From G964020055 sp964020055 (lineage in GTDB: Bacteria > Pseudomonadota > Alphaproteobacteria > WRAU01 > Hepatincolaceae), in the NCBI GenBank assembly GCA_964020055.1, contig OZ026533.1, forward strand, positions 992,001 through 1,056,000: 64,000 bases of DNA, read 5' to 3'. A program made the position numbers and the translations under genes. Every line of letters begins with the position of its first letter. Positions within the stretch are counted from its first letter, which is position 1. Positions 26,870 through 36,223 of this stretch are shown here, piece after piece. The notes under the pieces were generated by a model that saw only the letters and a list, made by a program, of their open reading frames with translations, made no database searches and was not told where the DNA came from.

Positions 26870-27664
26870 TTATAAAATGTAAAAATATAACAAAATAAAT
26901 ATTCCTAACAATATTCTATATATCATGAAAGTTTTATAGCTATATTTAGCAATAAAACTTAAAAGAATTTTTATAACTAAAACTCCTACAATACAAGATA
27001 ATATAATTCCCAATAAAAAATCAAAGTACGGGAAATTAGGATTTTTTATTTGAGGGGCTATATGAACTAAAGCACCTCCTAAAATTATAGGAATTGATAT
27101 AAGCATAGAATATTTTACTGATGATATTTTATCTATTTTTAAGAATCTTGAAGCAGTCATACAAATTCCTAACCTACTAACGCCTGGAATGATAGCTATA
27201 CTTTGAGCTAAACCTATCAAAAAAGCCTGTTTTTTATTAATTTTGTCAAAAGTTATTTGTGATTGAGAAAATTTGTCAGATAAATATAAAATTGTTCCAA
27301 ATATTATTGAATTAATCGCAAAAATAAATAATGCATAAGATGAATTTTCTAAATCATACTTTAAAAAAAGTATTCCCAAAATAGCAGCAGGAATTGTAGA
27401 TATTATTATATGAGGGATTAAATATAAATTTTTATTTTGCAAAGTTATAAAGAGTATTAATGTTTTTGATAGTTTATATATGTCTTTATAAAAATAAATC
27501 AATAAAGATAAAACAGTACCAATATGTAATGATAAATTAAATAAAACATTGTTTTTTATATGTAAAAAAGTAGATGCAATCAATAAATGACCTGAAGATG
27601 ATATAGGTAAAAATTCAGTTATTCCTTGAATTAGTGATAATATCAAAATATCTTGAAAAAACAT
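26870..27664 (-). CDS. uppP: Undecaprenyl-diphosphatase (BacA/UppP)
   Basis: About 264 residues, eight hydrophobic segments. Signature SLIQGITEFLPISSSGHL (glutamate-rich catalytic motif, residues ~11-28) and a second motif near GLAQSIAIIPGVSRLGICM (PGxSRSG type), both diagnostic for BacA/UppP. It recycles undecaprenyl pyrophosphate for peptidoglycan and O-antigen synthesis. ATG at 27664 with AGAGG just upstream is preferred over TTG at 27667. Same strand as plsC, ftsX and ftsE upstream. Confidence 0.94.
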   Translation of the reverse strand: MFFQDILILSLIQGITEFLPISSSGHLLIASTFLHIKNNVLFNLSLHIGTVLSLLIYFYKDIYKLSKTLILFITLQNKNLYLIPHIIISTIPAAILGILFLKYDLENSSYALFIFAINSIIFGTILYLSDKFSQSQITFDKINKKQAFLIGLAQSIAIIPGVSRLGICMTASRFLKIDKISSVKYSMLISIPIILGGALVHIAPQIKNPNFPYFDFLLGIILSCIVGVLVIKILLSFIAKYSYKTFMIYRILLGIFILLYFYIL

Positions 27665-27685
27665 CAAACCTCTTTATAGTTTTTA

Positions 27686-28426
27686 TTAAATAATTTCTTG
27701 TATTAATTCTTTAGTTTTGGTATTAATAGATGTTTGAAGAATATTCATAAATTTGTTTTCTTCTTCCTCTTCATAAATAGGAGGTAAAAATTCAATAATA
27801 ATTTTTTTCACTTTGAAATTAGTTTTGATAAATAAAGATTTTCTAGGGTAAAAACATCCAGTATTTAAAGCTACAGGAATAATCGGTACTTTTGTCAGAC
27901 GATGCATTCTATATATGCTTCTTTTGAATTTTACTTCTTTGCCAACAGCAATTCTTTCACCTTCAGGGAATAGACAAATTGAATATCCTTGATCTATATA
28001 ATATTTTGTTTCATCTAATAATTTTTTCACTGCAGAAATCGATGTTAATCTATCTACAGAAATGCCACCAAATTTTTTAGATAAAGTTTTCCATAAAGGT
28101 ACTTTGTGTATTTCTTTTTTATATGCATAAACAGTTTTTAATTTAAATTGATTAAAGAAAAAGGCACTTTCAAAAAAACTTTGATGTTTGCTTGCAAAAA
28201 TACAGGTACCTTCAGGTATATTCTCTAAACCTCGGTATTCTATTTTTAGTCCCATTATAAACATCATCATAGATCTAAAAATTTTGAAAAAGAAAGTAAA
28301 AAACCATATTAAAGTTAATCTATTACAAAATAAACTTATTATATATGTAAAAATTGTAATAAAAGTAACAAAAGATAGGCTGATTACTATATTGATTATA
28401 TTTCTTATAAAATTCATATTAAACAC
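27686..28426 (-). CDS. plsC: 1-acyl-sn-glycerol-3-phosphate acyltransferase
   Basis: About 246 residues with a membrane N-terminus, then ASKHQSFFESAFF (acyltransferase block I, H-x4-E where most enzymes have H-x4-D), LWKTLSKKFGGISVDR (block II) and CLFPEGERIAVG (block III, FPEGTR variant). It makes phosphatidic acid. The start is uncertain: GTG at 28426 or ATG at 28417. It follows ftsX by about 5-14 bp; ftsE-ftsX-plsC neighbourhoods recur in Alphaproteobacteria. Confidence 0.9.
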   Translation of the reverse strand: MFNMNFIRNIINIVISLSFVTFITIFTYIISLFCNRLTLIWFFTFFFKIFRSMMMFIMGLKIEYRGLENIPEGTCIFASKHQSFFESAFFFNQFKLKTVYAYKKEIHKVPLWKTLSKKFGGISVDRLTSISAVKKLLDETKYYIDQGYSICLFPEGERIAVGKEVKFKRSIYRMHRLTKVPIIPVALNTGCFYPRKSLFIKTNFKVKKIIIEFLPPIYEEEEENKFMNILQTSINTKTKELIQEII

Positions 28427-28431
28427 AGAAG

Positions 28432-29379
28432 TTAAAAATTATTATTGATAATTTTGTAAACATAAATTCTAGTTAGACATGCTGAAAAAAATGGTATAAC
28501 AATTATAGATGTTATAAAAAGCCATAAATATGTCATAAAAGGAATAGTAGTAACATTCAAACTGAAAATGCAAAACCCAATGGTTATTGAATTCAGTATA
28601 GCACAAAATATACTAGCTTTGATAGTTTTTGTAAAGACCCATTGTGAAAATTCAAATGCAATCACTCTAAAGGGTGTACCTAAAGAAATTAAAATTTTAA
28701 ATGTTTCTTTATTAGAAAATAATACAGCAGATACAATCAAAAATAGAATTAATGCCAGTACAAAAAGAGCTATTATTGGAATTATGATTACTATATACTG
28801 TGCAGCTTTTATAGGATTTGCTATTCTTGTTATTAGTTCTTTTTCTGTATCTATAAATATATTCGTTACTTTTTTTTCTAATGTGATTCTTAACTCGTCT
28901 ATAATAGTGTCTGAGAAGCTTTCAACTTTAGCTATTACAATTCTTGGTATGTTTACATTCTCTATATCATCTAATTTCTTCCCTGTAAAATTGTAAATCA
29001 TTTGTTTTAGTTTTTCTAAGCTCAAAATTTCATAAGAAATAACATTATTTTCTTCATCTAATATTTTTTTTACTAAACTTATTTTATTTTCTATTTTCTG
29101 TTCAGTATTTTCTGGATAAATTTCGATAATTATAGATTTTTCATTAGCAAAATTCAAAGGGTTTACAGTTTGTTGTAAAATATTTGTTGCTATAAGGGAT
29201 ATAAAAGATAACCACAATAAGCATACAAATGAGACAGTTATAAATTTATTCCAGAATTTAAGTTTATGAAAATTTATTAAATTATTAGAGCCAGAAATTT
29301 TATTTATTGTAATATTTATTATTTCAATATTTTTAACATACCTAATAAAAGAAATAGGCATTGTGAATAATTTCATCAT
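28432..29379 (-). CDS. ftsX: Cell-division ABC transporter permease-like protein FtsX
   Basis: A 315-residue protein with one membrane segment at residues ~46-70, a ~120-residue periplasmic region, and three further membrane segments at ~190-220, ~240-265 and ~280-305, the FtsX topology. It pairs with FtsE to regulate cell-wall hydrolases at the septum. Sequence conservation is low, as usual for FtsX; the identification relies on topology and direct adjacency to ftsE (7-bp gap). Confidence 0.88.
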   Translation of the reverse strand: MMKLFTMPISFIRYVKNIEIINITINKISGSNNLINFHKLKFWNKFITVSFVCLLWLSFISLIATNILQQTVNPLNFANEKSIIIEIYPENTEQKIENKISLVKKILDEENNVISYEILSLEKLKQMIYNFTGKKLDDIENVNIPRIVIAKVESFSDTIIDELRITLEKKVTNIFIDTEKELITRIANPIKAAQYIVIIIPIIALFVLALILFLIVSAVLFSNKETFKILISLGTPFRVIAFEFSQWVFTKTIKASIFCAILNSITIGFCIFSLNVTTIPFMTYLWLFITSIIVIPFFSACLTRIYVYKIINNNF

Positions 29380-29386
29380 TAGCTAT

Positions 29387-30073
29387 TTATCTTTCTATTT
29401 TTTTTATTTTATGTTCGTGTATTAATAGTACTGGATACTTAGTATTTTTTTCAACTAAATCTAAGTTATGAGTTGCAAAAATTACAGTTACATCTTGGTT
29501 ATTCATATATTCTAACATAGCAAAAATTTGTTCACCCATCACAGGATCTACAGATCCTGTAGGCTCGTCGGCAAGTATTATTTCAGGATTATGAATAACA
29601 GCTCGTGCTATTGCAACTCTTTGCTGTTGTCCACCAGATAAGGTGTAGGGCATATTATTTGCAAAATCTTTAAGGCCAATCCAATTTAACATTTCATTAG
29701 TTTTTTCATTTATTTCTTTGTCAGAAAATTTTAAAATTTTAAGAGGCATCGCTATATTCTCATAAACACTAATATGATTTATAAGTCTATAATCTTGAAA
29801 AATACTTCCGATTTTTTGCCTTATTTTTGTCACTATATTACTTGTCAAATGATTTACGTCATAACCCAAAATATTAAGATATCCTCTTGTAGGAGATAAA
29901 GATGTATTTACAAGATTCAAAAAAGTACTTTTCCCCGAACCACTTTCTCCAACTAAAAATAAAAAATCTTTTTTATTAATTGTCAAAGTTAAATCTTTTA
30001 TTATTTCATGCTCTAAAGATTGATAACGTAATCCTACATTTTCAAAGATAACTAAAGGCTCATAAATGGACAT
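29387..30073 (-). CDS. ftsE: Cell-division ATP-binding protein FtsE
   Basis: A 228-residue ABC ATPase: Walker A VGESGSGKSTFL, Q-loop SIFQDYRLINHISVYENIAMPL (typical of FtsE), signature LSGGQQQRVAIARAVI, Walker B IILADEPTGSVDP and H-loop FATHNLDLV. It forms the FtsEX complex at the division site. It is transcribed divergently from the large zinc-ribbon gene, the usual alphaproteobacterial arrangement. Confidence 0.95.
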   Translation of the reverse strand: MSIYEPLVIFENVGLRYQSLEHEIIKDLTLTINKKDFLFLVGESGSGKSTFLNLVNTSLSPTRGYLNILGYDVNHLTSNIVTKIRQKIGSIFQDYRLINHISVYENIAMPLKILKFSDKEINEKTNEMLNWIGLKDFANNMPYTLSGGQQQRVAIARAVIHNPEIILADEPTGSVDPVMGEQIFAMLEYMNNQDVTVIFATHNLDLVEKNTKYPVLLIHEHKIKKIER

Positions 30074-30200
30074 AGTTTGGGTTCTGTATTAAAATTGTTA
30101 AACTTATTGTAAAATAACATGTATTAGATAAATACTAATGTATTTTATGTTGCATTTATATATAATTATATATGAATGTTCAAATAACCAAGGTGTAATA

Positions 30201-33038
30201 TTGTCAACAATACAAAAATGTCCTAAATGTGGATATGCACATAAAGAATATTCGAAAAATGCAGATGGTGGAGTTTTGATTTGTTTGCGTTGTAATTATA
30301 GCTGGAAATCAAAACAAACTCAGGATTCTAATTTGCTTGGTAATTATAAATATACAAAAAAAATTGATACTCAAGCATTATTTAACGTAAAAAAAGGAGC
30401 GGTAAATAAAGTTCCATCTAATATGCTTATAGCTAGGTTGAAAGAAAAAAAATTTGATAATAATGAACGTATTATAAATATTAAAGAAGATAATTTCAAA
30501 ATTTCAGAAAATATAAAACAGCACACCAAAAATGTTGTAGTTGATAAAGATAAACCTAAATTCAAAAATATTTTTTTTCCTAACTCCCAAAATAAAGTTG
30601 AAACACAAGCTATAAATCCTGATAGAGAAAAATTGCAAATCAGCAAAGAAAAGCAAAAATTAGAATTCAACCAGGAAAAAGCCGAATATTTAAAAAATAA
30701 ACAACCTGATAAAATTACACAAACAAATAATTTTACAAGACAAATTAATGAAGTTAAAACCCCAACATCGAAGCCTTTGCAAGAACTTTCTGCAAAAATA
30801 AATATGAAAGATACACCATCTTATGATCATAGTTATATTGCAAATCACAATAATATTTCTAATAAGCCTGATTTAGATCAAGAAAATATAAATAGAGACT
30901 ATAACTTAAAAAAAGATTTAGATATTAATTACTCTACAAAAAGAGTTGATAATAAAAAAGTCGTAGTCCCTAATCATAATAAAACTCAAAATATTAATTC
31001 TCACTTGAAAGTAAATCATGATCTAAGAGATCATGATAATAAGAATGTTACTAATGTAGAAACTTATTTGTCAGAAAGTCACTCAAATCCATCAACAAAA
31101 AACCAAGAAATTATACAAAAGCCAAGTTACCAAAATAAAAATAGTGATATATCTACAAAAATTGATTTATCTAAAGGTTACGATAAGTCTCAATTTGTAA
31201 ATAAACAAAATTTAGTAAATGAACTAATAAACAAAGCTTTAGATAATAAACAAATATTATCTAATATAAATAAGCCCAAAGATAAGCAAAACTCACAAAA
31301 TGATATAGAAAAGTTATCTAATATTAGTAAACTTAACGTGCAAAAAACTTTTACAAATGAAAAGATTGAGAATATTTCCGATATAACAAAAGAAAGAAAA
31401 ACTAATTCCAATAATCAATCTTCTGTTGCAAATATATACGTAAAATCAAAATATCCAAATATCAATAAACAAAATTATTCTGAACTTATAGAATCTGTAA
31501 AAAATGATTCAAAAACACAAGTTTTTTCTAAAGAAGAATTAGAAAATAAGAAAAAAAATCTAAAGCCATTTGAAATCACAAGTGCTTCTAAAATTGATGA
31601 TTTAAAAAGGAAATTTTCAACTGCTGTTTCGGAGCAAGAAACTTTTGTATCTCATTTGAAAAATTTTGAAAATAACACAAGTAAAATAACTAAGAATAGT
31701 GAGAGTATTCAAAGATTATATTTAAAAAATATAGATAAAAAAGAACATACATCTAAATATACTAAAGCTTATAAAGTAAATGAAGATATAAATAATCTAC
31801 ATCATAAACTAAGAAACATAGAAGAAACCAATAATAATGTAAATCATCAAAAAATTGCCAATGCAACTAGTTATTATGAAGATGATCATAATAAATCAAA
31901 ATCACATAATTATATAAATGAAAATCATGAAGTAAGTTCAATAAGAACATCAAATAACGCAAAACAAGAAGATAATAAGCATTCGAATTTTCCTACAAAA
32001 CAGTTTAAGAATAAAGTTATTGCAAAAAAAAATAATATGTTTAATTATTTTAATTTTATAAATCAAAATAATGAGTATAACTCAAACAGAAAATCTATAA
32101 GCCAAAATCTTAATTTGTTTTTTTCAAATATTTGGCAAAATCTTTTGTATCAGGTAAAAACATATTTCAAAAGAGTAAAAGTTGAACCTACATTTGAAAA
32201 GAAAAATAATTCTAGTTTGTTTTTAGGAGTTATACAGTTTCCTAAAGGGTTTTTTACATATTTATTAAAAGATAAAAAACAAATAAGACGATTGTCTGTT
32301 TATACAGGATTATTAGTATTAGTGATTTTAGGATTTGCCTTTGAGGCTAAAAGAACTAATAGTCAGTCTAAAGAAAAAATAGAGCAAATTGTTTTAGATA
32401 ATGTAAATAATACAAACTTTTCAAAGGAACAATTAAAAAATGGTAAATATATAACACCAAATTCTATCGATGGCAATTTACCTCTTTTACTAGATGATAA
32501 AAGAAATGCAGATCATGAGGCTAGCCAAAAAGCGGATATAAAAATAACCGAAGATAAAGAAGCGTTTGCTTTATCTAGAGACAAAGTCTTAACTCCAGAG
32601 GTTATCAAAGAAGAATTATCTAGTGTAGCAAAACTAGATAAATACAAAGCTAATCAAAAAGCCAATATCGATGATACTAATGGTGGATTATCTACAATTT
32701 TGACTACTTATAAATTAAATTGGAAACATTTTAAGAATAATATTTTTAATAATATAAAATTATCAGATACATATAATAGTTGGGATACTAAATCTGGAAC
32801 GTCTATTTTACAAACTCAAGTTATGATATCAAATTCATCAAGTAAAGTGAGCTATTTGATAAGAAGTTTAAATATTACTTTTTTAGATATAAAAGGATTA
32901 ATAGTTGGTTCTAGAGTAATTTTGATCAATAGAATCATTTCTCCTCAAGAGCAAACTAACTTATTACTAAAAATCCCAGATACTCCTGCTGGTACTTTGA
33001 CAAGTAGGGTATTTATAAATGAACAAATTGAACATTAG
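30201..33038 (+). CDS. MJ0042-type zinc-ribbon membrane protein with very long disordered region
   Basis: About 945 residues from a TTG at 30201, preceded by AAGGTG at the right distance; an upstream in-frame ATG at 30138 lacks a Shine-Dalgarno sequence and would add residues unlike the family start. A zinc ribbon (Cys7, Cys10, Cys28, Cys31; CPKCGYAH and CLRCNYSW) opens the protein. Residues ~45-640 are low complexity, rich in Asn, Lys, Ser and Gln. One membrane segment follows at ~696-715 (LSVYTGLLVLVILGFAF), then a C-terminal DUF3426-like domain (~840-945). Homologues next to ftsE in Alphaproteobacteria are much shorter. The function is unknown; the ribbon would be cytoplasmic and the C-terminus periplasmic. 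Confidence 0.75.
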   Translation: MSTIQKCPKCGYAHKEYSKNADGGVLICLRCNYSWKSKQTQDSNLLGNYKYTKKIDTQALFNVKKGAVNKVPSNMLIARLKEKKFDNNERIINIKEDNFKISENIKQHTKNVVVDKDKPKFKNIFFPNSQNKVETQAINPDREKLQISKEKQKLEFNQEKAEYLKNKQPDKITQTNNFTRQINEVKTPTSKPLQELSAKINMKDTPSYDHSYIANHNNISNKPDLDQENINRDYNLKKDLDINYSTKRVDNKKVVVPNHNKTQNINSHLKVNHDLRDHDNKNVTNVETYLSESHSNPSTKNQEIIQKPSYQNKNSDISTKIDLSKGYDKSQFVNKQNLVNELINKALDNKQILSNINKPKDKQNSQNDIEKLSNISKLNVQKTFTNEKIENISDITKERKTNSNNQSSVANIYVKSKYPNINKQNYSELIESVKNDSKTQVFSKEELENKKKNLKPFEITSASKIDDLKRKFSTAVSEQETFVSHLKNFENNTSKITKNSESIQRLYLKNIDKKEHTSKYTKAYKVNEDINNLHHKLRNIEETNNNVNHQKIANATSYYEDDHNKSKSHNYINENHEVSSIRTSNNAKQEDNKHSNFPTKQFKNKVIAKKNNMFNYFNFINQNNEYNSNRKSISQNLNLFFSNIWQNLLYQVKTYFKRVKVEPTFEKKNNSSLFLGVIQFPKGFFTYLLKDKKQIRRLSVYTGLLVLVILGFAFEAKRTNSQSKEKIEQIVLDNVNNTNFSKEQLKNGKYITPNSIDGNLPLLLDDKRNADHEASQKADIKITEDKEAFALSRDKVLTPEVIKEELSSVAKLDKYKANQKANIDDTNGGLSTILTTYKLNWKHFKNNIFNNIKLSDTYNSWDTKSGTSILQTQVMISNSSSKVSYLIRSLNITFLDIKGLIVGSRVILINRIISPQEQTNLLLKIPDTPAGTLTSRVFINEQIEH

Positions 33039-33048
33039 TTAAATTGTT

Positions 33049-33180
33049 CTATTCTTCAAAAGACGGATAAGAGTGAGGATATTTATCTTTATAAATATTT
33101 TCTGGTGCAATTCTGTACCCACAAGCACTTAGCATTATAATGCTAAGAAATAAAATTAAATATTTTTTAATACTATACAT
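33049..33180 (-). CDS. lptM: Small lipoprotein, LptM/YifL-like
   Basis: A 43-residue protein encoded convergently to the zinc-ribbon gene, 10 bp away. It has a basic start, hydrophobic core and lipobox LSAC (Cys20), immediately followed by CGYRIAPENIYKDKYPHSYP. The CG-x-K/R-x-x-L/I-x-P-type start and the YPxxYP tail match the LptM family of short lipoproteins, reported to help maturation of the LptD LPS translocon. The gene is too short for usual ORF thresholds. No strong Shine-Dalgarno is visible. kdsB in the window agrees with an LPS-making cell. Confidence 0.75.
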   Translation of the reverse strand: MYSIKKYLILFLSIIMLSACGYRIAPENIYKDKYPHSYPSFEE

Positions 33181-33260
33181 TGGTTAAATAATAAGGTTAA
33201 ATACAACAAGTTAAAATAAATATAAAATACTTACATATTATATATGATCTTGGAGATTAC

Positions 33261-35177
33261 ATGGAAAAAATAATAGAAAAATTAGCAACTTCTGCATCTG
33301 TCGATTTAAAAAGTTTATTTTCATTATTTACAGAAAAAATTCCAAACCATAATATAAATATTTCCGAGTTTGAAAATAAAATAAATCAATATAGAAAAAA
33401 TATTCAATCAAAATTTAATAATAATGCAGAAGCTCTTTCTTTACTTAGAAATGTAATGGTAGATAATAATATAGATTGTTTATTTTTTTCTTCATCCGAC
33501 GAATATATAAATGAATATGTAGCAGAATATGCTCAACGTATAAGATATTTGACTAATTTTACAGGCTCTTTAGCTATTTGTATTATAACTTTAGAAAAAG
33601 CAGTTATCTTTGTTGATGGCAGATACACCCTACAAGCCAAAAATGAAGTTGATAGTACTAAATTTGATATTTGTTATTATAGTTTACAAGACATTAAATC
33701 TTGGATTGAAGAAAATGTAAAAACAGCAAGTATGTTAGGAATAACAAGCACTACAACCGATATTTTTCAAAACTCGACTATAGAAAAATTATTTGATGGA
33801 GTGACTAACGACTTTATTTATACAAATCATCATTTAATAGATAGTATATGGGATGACCAGCCTGAGATTCCATTATCACAAGTTGAGATTCATGATATAA
33901 AATATTCAGGCCAATGTGCAAAAGAAAAAATAGCTAACATTGCCGATTGTCTTAAAAGAAATAACTTAAAAGCAATGTTAATAACAGCAACAGATGAAAT
34001 AGCTTGGCTTTTGAATATTAGAGGGTCAGATATTAAATGTAATCCTGTTGTACTGTCATATTGCCTAATCCAAGATGATAAACAGGTAATTTTGTTTATT
34101 GATGAATTTAAAATAAATAATGAGATAAGAAAATATTTAGAACAATTTACTAAAATTGTTGCTATTAAACAGATAGAACAATATTTAAGTACCATCGATA
34201 TAAAAGGAAAAATTACATTATCACAATCATCTCCAGTATATTTTTTACATATGCTACAACAATTTACATTTCAAGTAGAAATTAAACCATCGTGTATAAA
34301 ATTAGAGAAAAGTAAAAAAAATAATATAGAATTAGCAGGAACAAGTAATGCACATATTGAAGATGCTATTGCTAACATAAAGTTTTACTATGAAGTGTAC
34401 CACAATATAAATAAGTCAAATTTTACAGAGCTTTCTTTAGCATCATTATTGCAGAAATATAGAGCCCAAAGTGAGTTTTATAAAGGTGATAGTTTTGATG
34501 CTATTGTAGGTATAAATTCAAATGGCGCTATAGTTCATTATAAAGCTAATGAAAAAACTTCAAAAAATCTTACGAAGAATGATTATTTATTGTTAGATTC
34601 TGGAGGTCAGTATATAAATGGTACAACTGATTTAACTAGAACAATGAGTTTTTCTAAGCCATCTTTAGATTTCAAAGAAAAATTTACTATGGTATTAAAA
34701 GGTCACATTGCTTTAGCTAAAATGAAATTTCCAATTGGTACAAAAGGTTCAGCTTTAGACACTATTGCAAGACAATATTTATGGAATATAGGCTTAGATT
34801 ATATGCATGGCACAGGACATGGAGTAGGGGTATACGGTTGTGTACATGAAGGGCCAATATCTATAAGCTCGGCATGTGATCAAAAATTTGAAGAAGGAAT
34901 GATTGTATCTAATGAACCAGGTTACTATAAGGAAAGTGAATATGGTATTCGTTTAGAAAATTTATATGTTGTTAAACAAAGCAGAGTAAATGGCTTTCTT
35001 GAATTTGAAAATTTAACTTTTGTGCCTTTTGATGTACAATCTATTGATTTTGATTTACTAACTAAAGAAGAATATAATTGGCTATATGATTATCATAATA
35101 ATATTTTTAATAAAATATCTTCATATTTATCACAAGAAGAAAGTAAATGGTTAAAACAGTACTTTAAAATTATTTAA
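33261..35177 (+). CDS. Xaa-Pro aminopeptidase (aminopeptidase P, M24B)
   Basis: A 638-residue three-domain enzyme. Two creatinase-like N-terminal domains (ECINEYVAEYAQRI-type start near residue 85) precede the M24 catalytic domain. Metal ligands are visible: LLLDSGGQY (Asp ~445), GTTDLTRT (Asp ~456), GTGHGVG (His ~519), NEPGYYKE (Glu ~551) and GIRLENL (Glu ~565), plus a C-terminal APP-specific region. It removes N-terminal residues before proline in the cytoplasm. The N-terminus has about 60 residues more than usual before the first conserved region, beginning MEKIIEKLATSAS; GGAG near 33250 supports the annotated ATG. Confidence 0.93.
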   Translation: MEKIIEKLATSASVDLKSLFSLFTEKIPNHNINISEFENKINQYRKNIQSKFNNNAEALSLLRNVMVDNNIDCLFFSSSDEYINEYVAEYAQRIRYLTNFTGSLAICIITLEKAVIFVDGRYTLQAKNEVDSTKFDICYYSLQDIKSWIEENVKTASMLGITSTTTDIFQNSTIEKLFDGVTNDFIYTNHHLIDSIWDDQPEIPLSQVEIHDIKYSGQCAKEKIANIADCLKRNNLKAMLITATDEIAWLLNIRGSDIKCNPVVLSYCLIQDDKQVILFIDEFKINNEIRKYLEQFTKIVAIKQIEQYLSTIDIKGKITLSQSSPVYFLHMLQQFTFQVEIKPSCIKLEKSKKNNIELAGTSNAHIEDAIANIKFYYEVYHNINKSNFTELSLASLLQKYRAQSEFYKGDSFDAIVGINSNGAIVHYKANEKTSKNLTKNDYLLLDSGGQYINGTTDLTRTMSFSKPSLDFKEKFTMVLKGHIALAKMKFPIGTKGSALDTIARQYLWNIGLDYMHGTGHGVGVYGCVHEGPISISSACDQKFEEGMIVSNEPGYYKESEYGIRLENLYVVKQSRVNGFLEFENLTFVPFDVQSIDFDLLTKEEYNWLYDYHNNIFNKISSYLSQEESKWLKQYFKII

Positions 35178-35641
35178 CACAGCTTACCATTGATTATACA
35201 ATAGTCTATATTAGGGTAATTTGATATTATATGTACAAAAAAGGTTGTTGTTAATATAAAAGTAGTTATGATAATAAGTATTATTGCAATGCAACTAGCA
35301 ATAAACCACTTTTTATGATTAGTTACCAATGTTTTATTATTTATATCTTTTAGGTCATTGGCCATAATTCTAATTAAATCTATCACAGTCCATATTATAG
35401 AAACAAAACTAAAAACTCCTATAATAGTAAAAACTAACATCATTATACCTGATGTGATTTTGCCTATATATAATCTATGAACTCCAAATAGTCCTAAAAA
35501 TGCACATAAAAACAAGGCAATCAAAGAACTTTTATTAGATATTTGATTTATATTTTGTACATTACCACAATTTGAACAAAAATTATCTTCTTTTGATATT
35601 TTTGTTCCACAATTTGAACAAAAAATAGAATTTGTAGACAT
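35174..35641 (-). CDS. Zinc-ribbon TM2-domain membrane protein
   Basis: A 155-residue protein. An N-terminal zinc ribbon (CSNCGTKISKEDNFCSNCGN, four Cys) is followed by a TM2 domain: LIALFLCAFLGLFGVHRLYI, GKITSGIMMLVF and IWTVIDLIRIM, i.e. two membrane helices. A third hydrophobic segment closes the protein. TM2 proteins occur widely and their role is mostly unknown. It is the last of three neighbouring TM2 genes on this strand and overlaps by 4 bp the end of the convergent aminopeptidase gene. Confidence 0.85.
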   Translation of the reverse strand: MSTNSIFCSNCGTKISKEDNFCSNCGNVQNINQISNKSSLIALFLCAFLGLFGVHRLYIGKITSGIMMLVFTIIGVFSFVSIIWTVIDLIRIMANDLKDINNKTLVTNHKKWFIASCIAIILIIITTFILTTTFFVHIISNYPNIDYCIINGKLC

Positions 35642-35914
35642 ATTTTAAAATCCGATCTATTAATAAGGCAAGCCTTTTGGTTTTATTATAAACAATAGAA
35701 ACAATTGAACATCCATACTATACATATTAACACAAATATATCTAATATTTAAAACTAAATACCGAAAGTAGACCAGCACATATGTAGCAATTTATATGAT
35801 AGCTCTATGAAAAATTTTATAATTATTTGTATAAAAATGTTGTTTTTTTATTTATCTGACTAAATTCATAATAAAAGTCATCATAAACTTAACCAAATGG
35901 TTAAAGGAAATAAC
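35642..35914. other. AT-rich gap without recognisable gene
   Basis: Between the zinc-ribbon TM2 gene and the broken TM2 copy. Both strands carry frequent stops. I see only an AAGGC/GCCTT mini-dyad near 35664-35675 with too short a loop to count as a terminator, and no RNA family. Confidence 0.5.
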
Positions 35915-35992
35915 ATGAAAAATCCTAAAATTGCTATAGTAACAAAGACTGTTTTATTTTTTATTAGTAATTTATTATTATTACACTTTTAA
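35915..35992 (+). CDS. Possible 25-residue hydrophobic peptide
   Basis: ATG at 35915 has AAAGGAA seven bases upstream and opens a 25-codon frame with a basic start (MKNPKIAIVTK) and a hydrophobic end. It could be a small membrane peptide or remnant of a signal sequence. It overlaps the end of the convergent broken TM2 gene. Nothing but the ribosome-binding site supports it. Confidence 0.22.
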   Translation: MKNPKIAIVTKTVLFFISNLLLLHF

Positions 35993-36203
35993 ATTACAGA
36001 ATAAAAGGCGCAATAGGTCTATAAAAGCCCAAATAACAGTTATGAAACTCAAAATAAAAGTAATCGAAGATATTAGCATTATAAAACCAGAAATTGCTAA
36101 ATCTATGGATGCCTAACCAACCTAGAAATGCACACAATAGTAAAGCAGTTACAGCGCTTTTTGGCATTTGTTGATTAAGATTATTATTATTTTTTGTAAC
36201 CAT
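35981..36203 (-). pseudogene. TM2-domain protein, frameshifted
   Basis: From ATG 36203 the frame gives the TM2 start VTALLLCAFLGWLGIHRF, then loses the family pattern at about 36098. One frame over, the sequence continues as AISGFIMLIS and VIWAFIDLLRLLF, the rest of TM2, to a stop at 35981. The intact neighbour has HRLYIGKITSGIMM at this point, so roughly three codons' worth of sequence plus a frameshift are missing (YxGK). This is a small out-of-frame deletion in a real TM2 gene and not a new protein. Confidence 0.7.
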
Positions 36204-36223
36204 TTTTATATTACATATTGAAA

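Noticed and set aside
35664..35675. AAGGC-AA-GCCTT as a terminator
   Set aside because: The two-base loop is too short to form a stable hairpin.
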